Part shown: one piece after another, positions 24,820-33,705 of the stretch
Layout of the letters: each line of letters opens with the position of its first letter
Numbering within the stretch: position 1 is the first letter of the stretch
Assembly: GCF_050563535.1 (NCBI RefSeq)
Contig: NZ_JBNXUO010000017.1
Coordinates: 1 to 64,000 of the forward strand
Length of the DNA: 64,000 nucleotides
Source: Falsiroseomonas sp050563535
GTDB taxonomy: Bacteria; Pseudomonadota; Alphaproteobacteria; Acetobacterales; Acetobacteraceae
Reading direction: 5' to 3'
The notes under the pieces: generated by a model
Told to the model about the DNA's origin: nothing
Database searches by the model: none
Seen by the model: the letters and a program-made list of their open reading frames with translations, nothing else
Program-made: the position numbers and the translations under genes

Positions 24820-26327
24820 CCGCGGCCAGCACCCTGAAGGTCAGGCGCACCGGCATCGACACGCGCCATGAGACGATCGCCTACATGAGCGCCGACTGCC
24901 CGCTCTGCCGGTCGGAGGGGTTCGCCGGCCATTCGCGGATCGCGCTGCGGAACGCCCGTGGCGAGGTGATCCTCGCCACCCTGCACCATGTGACGAACGG
25001 CCTGGTCGCGCCGGACGAGATCGGCCTGTCGGAATCTGCCTGGGGCCGCCTGGCCGTCTCGCCGGGGGAAGCCGTGGAGGTCAGCCATCCGCCGCCGCTC
25101 CGCTCGCTTGGTCTCGTCCGAGGCAAGATGTTCGGCCAACGCCTCGGCGTGGAAGCGATGGCCGCGATCATCGGCGACGTCGTCGCAGGACACTACGACG
25201 ACATCGCCCTCTCGGCCTTCCTCACGGCCTGCGCCGCGCGTCCGCTCGACGGCGACGAGGTGGTCGGCCTCACCCGAGCGATGGTGGAGGCCGGCGACCG
25301 CCTGCGCTGGCCGGGCGGGGTGGTGGCGGACAAGCACAGCGTCGGCGGCCTTCCGGGCAACCGCACCACGCCGATCGTCGTGGCCATCGCGGCGGCCTCC
25401 GGCCTGGTCATGCCGAAGACCTCCTCGCGCGCCATCACCTCGCCGGCCGGCACCGCCGACACGATGGAGACGCTGGCCCCGGTGGACCTCGACCTCGCCG
25501 CCATGCGCCGGGTGGTCGAGCGCGAGGGCGGCTGCGTGGTCTGGGGCGGCGCCGTCAGCCTCAGCCCGGCGGACGACGCGCTCATCCGCGTCGAGCGCGC
25601 CCTGGACCTCGACAGCGAGGGGCAGCTCGTCGCCTCGGTCCTCTCGAAGAAGATCGCCGCCGGCTCGACCCATGTCGTGCTGGACCTGCCGGTCGGCCCC
25701 ACGGCGAAGGTGCGGAGCCACGCCGCGGCGGCAGCCCTGTCCGTCAGCCTGAGGGACGCGGCCGCCGCCTTCGGCCTCGTCACCCGCGTGCTGATGACGG
25801 ACGGGACCCAGCCGGTTGGCCGCGGCATCGGTCCGGCGCTGGAGGCGCACGACGTGCTGGCGGTGCTGCAGGGGCGTGAGGACGCGCCGGCCGATCTCCG
25901 CCGGCGCGCCGTGGCGCTGGCCGGGGCACTGCTGGAGCTGGCCGGCGCAGCCAAGGACGGCGACGGGGAGGCGCTGGCCGCTCGGGTGCTGGCCGACGGC
26001 TCCGCCTGGGCCAAGTTCCAGCGCATCTGCGAGGCGCAGGGCGGCATGCGCGAACCGCCGCGGGCCTCCTTCATCCGCCCGGTCCTGGCGCCCGCCGGTG
26101 GGCGCGTGCGGCTGATCGACAATCGCCGCCTTGCCCGCGTGGCGAAGCTCGCCGGCGCGCCGGCGGACAAGGCCGCAGGGGTCGAGCTGCATGCCCGACC
26201 CGGCGAGTTGGTCGCCCGTGGCGCGCCGCTCTTCACCGTCCATGCCGAGAACGCGGGAGAGCTCGATTACGCCCTCGCCTATGTCGGGGCGAACCCGGAC
26301 ATCATCGGCCTGGAGACCTCGCCATGA
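24816..26327 (+). CDS. AMP/thymidine phosphorylase (DeoA family, archaeal-like long form)
   Basis: 503 residues, the length of the archaeal AMP phosphorylase group; bacterial DeoA is nearer 440. An extra N-terminal domain (1-85) precedes the catalytic part: KMFGQRLG, DKHSVGGLPGNRTT, PKTSSRAITSPAGTADTME and a C-terminal barrel-sandwich domain. The DKHSVGGLPGNRTT form is typical of AMP phosphorylases. The enzyme splits AMP (or another NMP or nucleoside) with phosphate to give a ribose phosphate and free base. It overlaps its neighbours by 4 bp on both sides. Substrate choice between NMP and thymidine needs assay. Confidence 0.85.
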   Translation: MTAASTLKVRRTGIDTRHETIAYMSADCPLCRSEGFAGHSRIALRNARGEVILATLHHVTNGLVAPDEIGLSESAWGRLAVSPGEAVEVSHPPPLRSLGLVRGKMFGQRLGVEAMAAIIGDVVAGHYDDIALSAFLTACAARPLDGDEVVGLTRAMVEAGDRLRWPGGVVADKHSVGGLPGNRTTPIVVAIAAASGLVMPKTSSRAITSPAGTADTMETLAPVDLDLAAMRRVVEREGGCVVWGGAVSLSPADDALIRVERALDLDSEGQLVASVLSKKIAAGSTHVVLDLPVGPTAKVRSHAAAAALSVSLRDAAAAFGLVTRVLMTDGTQPVGRGIGPALEAHDVLAVLQGREDAPADLRRRAVALAGALLELAGAAKDGDGEALAARVLADGSAWAKFQRICEAQGGMREPPRASFIRPVLAPAGGRVRLIDNRRLARVAKLAGAPADKAAGVELHARPGELVARGAPLFTVHAENAGELDYALAYVGANPDIIGLETSP

Positions 26328-27229
26328 CGCGGCCGGTCGTCATCCCGCTCGACGCCGGCGACGCGCTGGCCCGGCCGCTCGCGGAAGGCATCGGCGCCGA
26401 ACTCGGCGGCATCGAGACGCGCCGCTTCCCCGATGGCGAGACCTACCTGCGGCATGTGACGGCCCTGACCGGCCGTCGCGTGGTCCTGCTCGCCACGCTC
26501 GACCGGCCCGACCCGAAGGCCCTGCCGCTCCTCTTCGCCGCGCAGTCGGCGCGCGAACTCGGCGCCCGCGAGGTCGGCTTGGTGGCGCCCTATCTCGCCT
26601 ACATGCGCCAGGATCGCCGCTTCCGGGAGGGTGAGGCGGTCACCTCCGTTCACTTCGCAACCTTCCTGTCCCGCTGCGTCGACTGGCTCGTCACGGTGGA
26701 CCCCCATCTTCACCGGCACGCTGCCCTCTCCGAGATCTACTCGATCCCCGCCGTGGCAGTCCGCGCCGCCCCGGTTCTCGCGGATTGGATCGCCCGCGAG
26801 GTCGCCTCCCCCATCCTGCTCGGCCCCGACGAGGAGAGCGAGCAGTGGGTCTCGGAGGTGGCGCGCCGGGCGGGGGCGCCGCATCTCGTGCTGCGGAAGG
26901 TACGGCGCGGCGACCGCGACGTCACGGTCACGCCGCCCGACCCGGCGGCACTGGGTGGCCGCACCCCGGTGCTCGTCGACGACATCGTCTCCACTGCCCG
27001 CACGATGATCGAGACGGTCGGGCATCTGCGCGGGAGCGGCACGGCCGCACCGGTCTGCGTGGCCGTGCATGGTGTCTTCGCTCCTGGAGCGCGGGACGCT
27101 CTGCTGGCCGCGGGCGCCGCGCGCGTCGTGACCACCAACACCATCCCGGACCAGACCAACGCGATCGACGTCGCGGGCCCGCTGGGGGAGGCGGTCCGGT
27201 CGCTGATGGCCGAGGGTGGGCCTGCGTGA
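26324..27229 (+). CDS. prs: Ribose-phosphate diphosphokinase (PRPP synthetase-like)
   Basis: 301 residues. RRFPDGETYLR, YMRQDRRFREGEAVTS, DPHLHRH and the PRPP loop VLVDDIVSTARTM mark the phosphoribosyltransferase-fold PRPP synthetases. It is short and lacks parts of the usual bacterial flexible and regulatory loops, which resembles archaeal or class-II/III enzymes. It converts ribose 5-phosphate and ATP to PRPP and AMP, or could run in reverse. The stop codon of the phosphorylase overlaps its ATG, so the two are tied: one releases ribose phosphates, the other handles PRPP. Confidence 0.85.
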   Translation: MTRPVVIPLDAGDALARPLAEGIGAELGGIETRRFPDGETYLRHVTALTGRRVVLLATLDRPDPKALPLLFAAQSARELGAREVGLVAPYLAYMRQDRRFREGEAVTSVHFATFLSRCVDWLVTVDPHLHRHAALSEIYSIPAVAVRAAPVLADWIAREVASPILLGPDEESEQWVSEVARRAGAPHLVLRKVRRGDRDVTVTPPDPAALGGRTPVLVDDIVSTARTMIETVGHLRGSGTAAPVCVAVHGVFAPGARDALLAAGAARVVTTNTIPDQTNAIDVAGPLGEAVRSLMAEGGPA

Positions 27230-27267
27230 CCGCCTCACGCTCCGGTCGCCTGTAAATGGAGGTAAGT

Positions 27268-28308
27268 ATGCCCAACGGGTCGAGGATACGGGTCGGGATC
27301 GTCGGCTACGGCGTGATCGGCAAGCGGGTGGCCGGCGCGGTGGCGCGCCAGGCGGATATGGTGGTCGCCGGCGTCGCCGACGTGCTGACGGACTGGCGCA
27401 TGCGGGCCGCCGCGCGGGCGGGCCATACCCTGTTCGGCGCGGCGCAGGAGCATGCGGTCGCGATGCGGGAGGCCGGCCTTCCGGTGGCGGGTGACCTCGA
27501 GGCGCTGCTCGGCGAGACCGACGTCGTCGTCGATTGCACCCCGAAGCGCGTCGCGGCGCGCAATGTCGAGATCTACCGCCGCCGGGGCACCAGGTTCATC
27601 CTCCAAGGCGGGGAGAAGCATGCCGCCACGGGCCACTCCTTCGTCGCCGAGGCGAATTACGCCAGCGCGGTCGGCCGCGAGGCGACGCGCGTCGTCTCGT
27701 GCAACACCACCTCCGTGGTGCGGACGCTCGGCGCCCTGAAGCGCGTAGGGCTGCTGCGCAGCGCGCGCGGCACGCTGCTGCGCCGAGCCACGGACCCCTG
27801 GGAGAGCCACCTCGGCGGCATCATGAATACCCTCGTGCCCGAGGAGGACATCCCGAGCCACCAGGGCCCGGATGCGCAGACGGTGGATCCTGACCTCGAC
27901 GTGGTCACGGTCGCGATCAAGGTCCCCGAGACGATCGGCCATCTGCACAGCTGGGTCGTGCGTCTGGCGCGCCCCGCCTCGCGCGAGGAGGTGCTCGCCG
28001 CCTTCCGGACCTCGTCGCGGATCGCCTTCGTCGAGGCCCGCGACGGCCTGCCGGCGCCGAACGCCATCAAGGAGATGACCGGCGACTTGGGCCGCCCGCA
28101 CGGCGACCTCTACGAGGTGGCGCTCTGGTCCGACACGCTGAAGGTCGAGGGGGAGGAACTCTTCTACAACTACATGGTGGACAACCAGGCGATCGTGATC
28201 CCCGAGACGGTGGACGCGATCCGCGCCCTCTCGGGCCGCGAGCGCGACGCGGCCGCCTCCATCGCGCGCACCGACGCCGCCCTCGGCATCACCGGCGATC
28301 TGGTCTGA
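27268..28308 (+). CDS. Type II (archaeal-type) glyceraldehyde-3-phosphate dehydrogenase
   Basis: 346 residues. The Rossmann start IRVGIVGYGVIGKRVAGAV, the ILQGGEKHAA segment and the catalytic cysteine in VVSCNTTSVVRT fit archaeal type II GAPDH, not bacterial GapA (which has SCTTNCL). GGAGGT at 27258-27263 sits ideally before the ATG at 27268, so the in-frame ATG at 27256 is rejected. The enzyme oxidises GAP to 1,3-bisphosphoglycerate with NAD+ or NADP+. Such enzymes are uncommon in bacteria and suggest transfer. It is followed 1 bp later by pfkB. Confidence 0.9.
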   Translation: MPNGSRIRVGIVGYGVIGKRVAGAVARQADMVVAGVADVLTDWRMRAAARAGHTLFGAAQEHAVAMREAGLPVAGDLEALLGETDVVVDCTPKRVAARNVEIYRRRGTRFILQGGEKHAATGHSFVAEANYASAVGREATRVVSCNTTSVVRTLGALKRVGLLRSARGTLLRRATDPWESHLGGIMNTLVPEEDIPSHQGPDAQTVDPDLDVVTVAIKVPETIGHLHSWVVRLARPASREEVLAAFRTSSRIAFVEARDGLPAPNAIKEMTGDLGRPHGDLYEVALWSDTLKVEGEELFYNYMVDNQAIVIPETVDAIRALSGRERDAAASIARTDAALGITGDLV

Positions 28309-28309
28309 G

Positions 28310-29251
28310 GTGCGAGGCGTGGCCGAGGTCGCGACCCTGACGATGAATCCGGCGCTCGACGTGGCGACCTCCACCGCCACCGTCTTGCCGACGGACAAGC
28401 TGCGCTGTGCAGCACCCCGCTTCGATCCGGGTGGGGGCGGCGTGAACGCGGCGCGCGTGGTGCGCCTCCTCGGCGGAGAGGCGGTCGCGGTCTTCCCGGC
28501 CGGCGGCCCGGCGGGGGAGATGCTGGTGCGCCTCCTCGGCGGCCTCGGCCTCGGCTGCCACGCCGTTCCGGTCGCGGGCGCCACGCGCGAGAGCTTCACG
28601 GTGGACGAGGCGTCCTCGGGGCGGCAGTTCCGCTTCGTCCTGCCGGGGCCCGAGCTCTCCACGGCCGAGCAGGAGGCGTGCCTCGCCTCCCTCGCTGTCC
28701 TGTCCCCCGCGCCCGGCGTGCTGGTCGTCAGCGGCAGCCTGCCGCCCGGGGTCGAGCCGGGCTTCGTCGGGCAAGTCGCGAAGGTCGCCCGCCGCCTCGG
28801 GGCGCGGCTCGTCCTCGACACCTCGGGCGCCGCGCTGCGCGTCGCGCAGGGCGCATTCCTGGTGACGCCGAACCTCCGTGAACTCGCCGAGGCACTCGGG
28901 CGGGAGATCCGCGACGAGGCGGAGGAACTCGCCGGCGCGCGCGAGCTGGTCGCGCGGGGAACGGCCGAGGTGGTGCTGCTGTCCCTCGGCGCCCGCGGCG
29001 CGCTGCTGGTCGCGTCCGATGTCGAGCAGCGCTTCGCCCCCATCCCGGTGACGCCACGCAGCGCGGTCGGCGCCGGCGACAGCATGGTCGGCGCCGCTGC
29101 CCTTGCGCTTGCCCGTGGTTGGCCGCTGCGCGAGGCAGCCCGCTACGGCATGGCCGCGGGCGCCGCGACCTTGATGACGCCGGGTACGGAGCTGTGCCGC
29201 CGCGAGGACGTCGAGCGCCTCTTCGCCGAGACCGGAGGAACCCAGCCATGA
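28310..29251 (+). CDS. pfkB: 6-phosphofructokinase 2-like PfkB kinase
   Basis: 313 residues from GTG at 28310 (a second GTG at 28319 is possible). LTMNPALDVAT, KLRCAAPRFDPGGGGVNAAR, VSGSLPPGV, and the anion-hole motif GAGDSMVGA with catalytic Asp near residue 258 match E. coli PfkB (Pfk-2) along the whole length. It phosphorylates fructose 6-phosphate to fructose 1,6-bisphosphate. Many alphaproteobacteria lack any phosphofructokinase, so a plasmid copy could complete glycolysis. Other PfkB sugar kinases are possible, for example for ribose 1-phosphate, given the neighbouring phosphorylase. Confidence 0.88.
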   Translation: MRGVAEVATLTMNPALDVATSTATVLPTDKLRCAAPRFDPGGGGVNAARVVRLLGGEAVAVFPAGGPAGEMLVRLLGGLGLGCHAVPVAGATRESFTVDEASSGRQFRFVLPGPELSTAEQEACLASLAVLSPAPGVLVVSGSLPPGVEPGFVGQVAKVARRLGARLVLDTSGAALRVAQGAFLVTPNLRELAEALGREIRDEAEELAGARELVARGTAEVVLLSLGARGALLVASDVEQRFAPIPVTPRSAVGAGDSMVGAAALALARGWPLREAARYGMAAGAATLMTPGTELCRREDVERLFAETGGTQP

Positions 29252-30264
29252 GGGTCGCCGTCTTTGAGACCGAGCAGTGGGAACACGCGGCCTGCATGCG
29301 CCTCGCCCCTGCCCATGAGGTGGTCTGCCGGCGCGACCGCCTCGCCAGCGACACCGCGGGTCTGGCGGAGGATGCGGAGGCGGTGAGCGTCTTTGTCCAT
29401 TCGGACCTCTCCGCGGCGGTGCTGGACCGCTTGCCGCGGCTGCGCCTCATCGCCACCCGGTCCACGGGCTACGACCACATCGACCTCTATCGCTGCGCGC
29501 AGCGCGGCATCGCCGTCGCGAACGTGCCGGACTACGGCGACCGGGCGGTCGCGGAACATGCCTTCGCGCTGCTGCTAGCCGTCGGACGGCAGGTCGTGGC
29601 GGCGGCGGAGCGCACGCGCCGTGGCGACTTCTCCCAGGACGGCCTGCGCGGCTTCGAGCTGGCCGGCCGCACCCTCGGCGTGATCGGCACCGGCCGGATC
29701 GGGCAGCGCGCCATCTCCATCGGGCGCGGCTTCGGCATGCGCGTGCTCGCCCACGATGCCCGGCCCGACCAGGCTGCGGCCATCGAGCACGGCTTCCGCT
29801 ACGTCGCGTTGGACGAGCTTCTCGCGGAGGCGGACGTGATCACCCTGCATGTCCCGGGCGGGCCCGGCACGCGCCACCTGATCTCGGATGCCGAGATCGC
29901 ACGCATGAAGCCCGGCGCGGTCCTGGTGAACACGGCTCGCGGCAGCGTCGTGGATGTCGCCGCGCTGCTGCGGGCGGTGCAGTCGGGCCGGCTCGGGGGA
30001 GCTGGCCTCGACGTGCTGCCGGAGGAGCCGCTGCTACGGGACGAGGCGCAGGTCTTCCGGATGGAGCCGGCCTTGGATGCGACGCGCCTGCAGGCGCTGC
30101 TGGCGGGGCACTCCCTGCTGCGCCACCCCAACGTGGTCGTGACCCCGCACATCGCCTACGCAACCGGCGAGGCACTCGGCCGGATCCTCGACACGACCCT
30201 CGCGAACATCGAGGCCTTCGCGCGCGGGGAGCCCCGGAATCTCGTCGCCCTGCCGTCGCGGTGA
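29248..30264 (+). CDS. D-2-hydroxyacid (D-lactate) dehydrogenase-like
   Basis: 338 residues. RSTGYDHIDLYRCAQRGI and PDYGDRAVAEHAFALLL start the family pattern, with NAD-binding GTGRIGQRAI, LHVPGGPGTRHLI, VNTARGSVVD (catalytic Arg), LDVLPEEPLL (Glu) and TPHIAYATGEAL (His). The spacing and the long insertion before the histidine fit fermentative D-lactate dehydrogenases. It would reduce pyruvate to D-lactate and regenerate NAD+ for the GAPDH encoded upstream. Its ATG overlaps the pfkB stop. Substrate other than pyruvate cannot be excluded. Confidence 0.85.
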   Translation: MRVAVFETEQWEHAACMRLAPAHEVVCRRDRLASDTAGLAEDAEAVSVFVHSDLSAAVLDRLPRLRLIATRSTGYDHIDLYRCAQRGIAVANVPDYGDRAVAEHAFALLLAVGRQVVAAAERTRRGDFSQDGLRGFELAGRTLGVIGTGRIGQRAISIGRGFGMRVLAHDARPDQAAAIEHGFRYVALDELLAEADVITLHVPGGPGTRHLISDAEIARMKPGAVLVNTARGSVVDVAALLRAVQSGRLGGAGLDVLPEEPLLRDEAQVFRMEPALDATRLQALLAGHSLLRHPNVVVTPHIAYATGEALGRILDTTLANIEAFARGEPRNLVALPSR

Positions 30265-30366
30265 GCGGAGCCGCCACGACCCCGGGCGTTCCCACCGACG
30301 CGGGAGCCATGCCGCAGGTCGGCAGCCTTAACTCGCCTCATCCCTGCCCCGCGCTAAGGAGCCGCC

Positions 30367-32072
30367 ATGGCACCGTCTCTCGATCCCTTCCTCGCACGGA
30401 CGCGGATCGCCTACCTCACCATGGAAATCGCCCTCCGGCCCGAGATGCACACCTATGCCGGGGGCCTCGGCGTTCTGGCCGGCGACACCGCGCGCTCGGC
30501 CGCCGACCTCGCGCTGCCGATGGTGTTCGTGAGCCTGGCCAGCCGCGAGGGATACCTGCGCCAGGAGATCGGGCCCGCCGGCGAACAGATTGAGCACCCG
30601 GACCCCTGGGATCCGGCGGCGCACGCCACGCTGCTGGATGCGGCGGTGGCGCTGCCGATCGAGGGGCGACGGGTCTGGGTGGCGGCATGGCTTCATCTGC
30701 TCACCTGTCCGCTCGGGCACCACGTGCCGGTGCTGCTGCTCGACACGCAGCTTGATGCGAACGCCCCCGAGGACCGCGGCATCACCGACCGGCTCTATGG
30801 CGGCGACCAGGCCACCCGCCTGAAGCAGGAGGCTGTGCTCGGGATCGGCGGCGAGAGGATGCTGCGCGCCCTCGGCTTCGAGGTTGACACCTACCACCTG
30901 AACGAGGGCCACGCCGCGCTCCTGCCCCTGGCGCTGCTGCGGCGGCACCGCCTGGGCTCTGACCATCCGCCCGGCGGGCCGCTGCTCTACGACCCCGACC
31001 CGGTCCGGGAGCGCTGCGTGTTCACCACGCACACGCCCGTCGAGGCCGGGCACGACCGCTTCCCCTACGACCTCGTCGAGGGCGTGCTCGGCAACTTCTT
31101 CGAGCTCGACCAGCTTCGCCTCCTGGCCGGCGATGAGGCACTGAACATGACGCGCCTCGCGCTGTCCCTCAGCGGATGGGTGAACGGGGTCGCCGCCCGG
31201 CACGCCGAGACGGCGCGGCGGATGTTCCCCGGCTACCGGATCAACGCGATCACCAACGGCGTGCACGTCGCGACCTGGGCGCATCCCGCCTTCGCCCGCC
31301 TGTTCGAGGACATTGCCCCCGGCTGGGCGCACGAGGCGGAGCTGCTGGCCCGCGCCGACCGGCTCCCCGACGAAGCCGTGCTCGCGGCGAAGGCGGAAGC
31401 GAAGGCCGATCTCCTGGACGTGGCGCGCCAGGTCGCCCCCGAGGCGGCAGGCGCGCTGCGGCCGGACCTGCCCCTGCTCGTCTTCGCCCGGCGACCGGCT
31501 ACAAGCGGCCGGACCTGCTGTTCTCCGACCCCGGGCGCTTGCAGGACATCGCGGCGCGCCTGCCGTTCCAGGTTGTGCTCGCGGGCAAGGCGCACCCACG
31601 GGATGAGGAAGGCAAGGCCCTGATCCGAGCGGTCCATGTCCAGGCGGAGGCGCTGCGCGGCGCGGTCCCGCTGGTCTTTCTTCCCGGTTACGACATGGGC
31701 CTCGCCAAGCATCTCGTGGCGGGTGCCGATGTGTGGCTGAACACGCCGCTCCCGCCGCTCGAGGCGTCTGGCACGAGCGGCATGAAGGCGGCGCTGAATG
31801 GCGCGCTGAACCTGAGCGTGCTCGACGGCTGGTGGGTCGAAGCCTGGGAGGAGGGGGTCACCGGCTGGGCCATCGGCACCAGCAGTACCCGCTCTCCGGA
31901 AGAGCATGCCAGGGACCTGTACGACACACTTGAGCGCCTGGTCCTCCCGCTGCTTCACGGGGACCCGTCCCGGCGCGCCTGGATGATGCGCGAGGCCATC
32001 GGCCGCATCGGCGCCCGCTTCAGCAGCCAGCGCATGATGCGCCGCTACGCCGCCGAGGCCTATCTGCGCTGA
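30367..32072 (+). pseudogene. Alpha-glucan phosphorylase, interrupted by a -1 frameshift
   Basis: Two overlapping frames together make a complete GT35-type alpha-glucan phosphorylase of about 568 residues. The first (30367-31623) runs from AYLTMEIALRPEMHTYAGGLG through VDTYHLNEGHAAL and NAITNGVHVATWAHP to VFARR; the second continues from ATGYKRPDLLFSDP through PLEASGTSGMKAALNG (PLP-lysine) to the stop at 32072. The break is near 31490, where CCCGGCGACC seems to lack one G. Read in frame 1 the protein ends at 31623 with nonsense sequence. A real mutation, a sequencing error and programmed slippage are all possible. The intact enzyme would release glucose 1-phosphate from glycogen. Confidence 0.88.
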
Positions 32073-32102
32073 GGATCTGTGGCGCGGGGCTGGCCTCAGC
32101 GC
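32066..32102. terminator. Hairpin GCGCTGAGG/CCTCAGCGC between convergent genes
   Basis: Perfect 9-bp arms separated by 19 nt, overlapping the stop of the phosphorylase gene and facing the convergent methyltransferase gene. No T tract on either strand; possibly a bidirectional terminator. Confidence 0.35.
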
Positions 32103-32121
32103 GTTGAGGGATGCCCTGCAT

Positions 32122-33477
32122 CTATCCGGTTCTGCCTGCGTCGCCGCACATCGCCGGAGGTGTTGACCCGGCATACATGTAGCCGCGCGACAGCGGCACC
32201 GCGTCGCGCGCTCGGGCGAGCTGGATCTGGAACACTATCATCCGTCCCTCGCGGAACGCAGCTTCGCAGGCGGCCAGGTAGAATTCCCACATGCGGCAGA
32301 AGCGCTCGCCGTAGAGCGCCCGTGCCGTCTCGCGGTTCGCCTCGAAGCGGTCGAACCAGTGCCGCAGCGTCTCGGCGTAATGCAGCCGGAGGATTTCGAC
32401 ATCGGTCACCCAGAGGTCGGTTCTCTCCACCCCCGCGAGCACCTCGGACAGCGCCGGGCAATAGCCGCCGGGGAAGATGTGCTTCCGGAGCCAGGGGTTA
32501 GGGCCGCCAGGCGGCTCCATGCGGCCGATCGCGTGGATCAGCGCGACGCCGTCCGGCCGCAGCAGCCGCCGCACGGCACCGAAGAAGGCGTCGTAATGGG
32601 CAGCCCCGACATGCTCCAGCATGCCGACCGACACCACGCGGTCATAGGTGCCACGCTCCTCGCGATAGTCCCGCAGGTGGAAGGCGACGCGGTCCGCCAG
32701 CCCTGCGTCCGCCGCTCGTGCCCGCGAGGCGCTGAGTTGCTCCTGCGACAGCGTGAGACCGGTGACCGTGCCGGCGCCTTGCCGGGCCAGATCAAGAGCG
32801 AGGCCGCCCCATCCCGAGCCGATGTCGAGAACGCGCATGCCCGGCTTGATGAGCAGCTTCGTCGCGAGATGAAGCTTTTTCTTCGCCTGCGCCTCCTCGA
32901 GTGTCTCCCCGCCGGTTGGGAAGTAGGCACAGGAGTACTGGCGATCGGTGTCCAGGAAGAGGTCGTAAAGCGCGCCGGGCAGATCGTAGTGGTGCGCCGC
33001 GTTCGCGCGCGCCTTCTCTAGGGGGTTGCGGTTGCGGAGGCGCCGTGCCGAGCCCACAAGCCGCCGCAAGACCGACTGCTCACCGTATCCGTCCAGGGCT
33101 TGGTAGACCTGGACGCAAACGTTGAGGAAGTCGCGGAGTGTTCCGTCCTCAATGATGAGGCGCCCGTCGGTGTAGGCTTCGCCGACAGAGAGGCCCGGGC
33201 TGAGCCACAACCGCGCGACCGTTCCCCAGTCCGCTATGCGGATGCGCACGCTCGGCCTCGGTGCGTGGCCGAAGAGGTGGGCGCGCCCAGCAGGGTCTAC
33301 CAGCGTGAGCGAGCCGTGAACGGTACCGCGTCTCAGCAGCCGCGCGAGTGGAGCGAGCACGAAGGATAAGCCGCAGCCCTCCGCGCCGCGCGCGGGGCAT
33401 CTGGCGCCCTGGTCCACACGAGCACCGATCGGCCGCCTGTCCGCCGGTTCGGTGATAGCAGAGCGAGTGCCGTGCAT
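32122..33477 (-). CDS. Cyclopropane-fatty-acid synthase-like SAM methyltransferase
   Basis: From the ATG at 33477 the protein has 451 residues; a GTG at 33360 would give 412, closer to the usual length, and the region upstream of it lacks family character, so the start is unsettled. Recognisable are NAAHHYDLPGALYDLFLD, YSCAYFP, the SAM motif VLDIGSGWGGLALDLA, SVGMLEHVG and the C-terminal MWEFYLAACEAAFR. CFA synthases add a methylene bridge to unsaturated phospholipid acyl chains and harden membranes against stress. Divergent from the multicopper oxidase gene, whose promoter it shares. Confidence 0.85.
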   Translation of the reverse strand: MHGTRSAITEPADRRPIGARVDQGARCPARGAEGCGLSFVLAPLARLLRRGTVHGSLTLVDPAGRAHLFGHAPRPSVRIRIADWGTVARLWLSPGLSVGEAYTDGRLIIEDGTLRDFLNVCVQVYQALDGYGEQSVLRRLVGSARRLRNRNPLEKARANAAHHYDLPGALYDLFLDTDRQYSCAYFPTGGETLEEAQAKKKLHLATKLLIKPGMRVLDIGSGWGGLALDLARQGAGTVTGLTLSQEQLSASRARAADAGLADRVAFHLRDYREERGTYDRVVSVGMLEHVGAAHYDAFFGAVRRLLRPDGVALIHAIGRMEPPGGPNPWLRKHIFPGGYCPALSEVLAGVERTDLWVTDVEILRLHYAETLRHWFDRFEANRETARALYGERFCRMWEFYLAACEAAFREGRMIVFQIQLARARDAVPLSRGYMYAGSTPPAMCGDAGRTG

Positions 33478-33626
33478 CACGCCTGTCATGTTGGCGGGTA
33501 TTCCATGGACGTCCACGTCGGGCTGCATGTCACAATGGGACGCGGTTGCCCCTGAGGCATTACGCGCAGCCTCAAGGAAGTGCGTCGGCCCGAGACCCGC
33601 TCCCGCCATCCATGCGCAGCGGATCA

Positions 33627-33642
33627 GCAATGATTCGTCATG
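33627..33642. promoter_or_regulatory. 16-bp motif GCAATGATTCGTCATG before the multicopper oxidase
   Basis: Identical over 16 bp to 2404-2419 upstream of the RND efflux operon, and at nearly the same distance from the start codon (64 versus 69 bp). The core is the dyad ATGA-TTCG-TCAT. A common activator of copper genes is the simplest reading. Confidence 0.55.
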
Positions 33643-33705
33643 GGCAGGACACCACCGGTTCGCAAAGCGCGCGCAGCATGGCGCCAGCTGCAGGAGCCGA
33701 GACCG

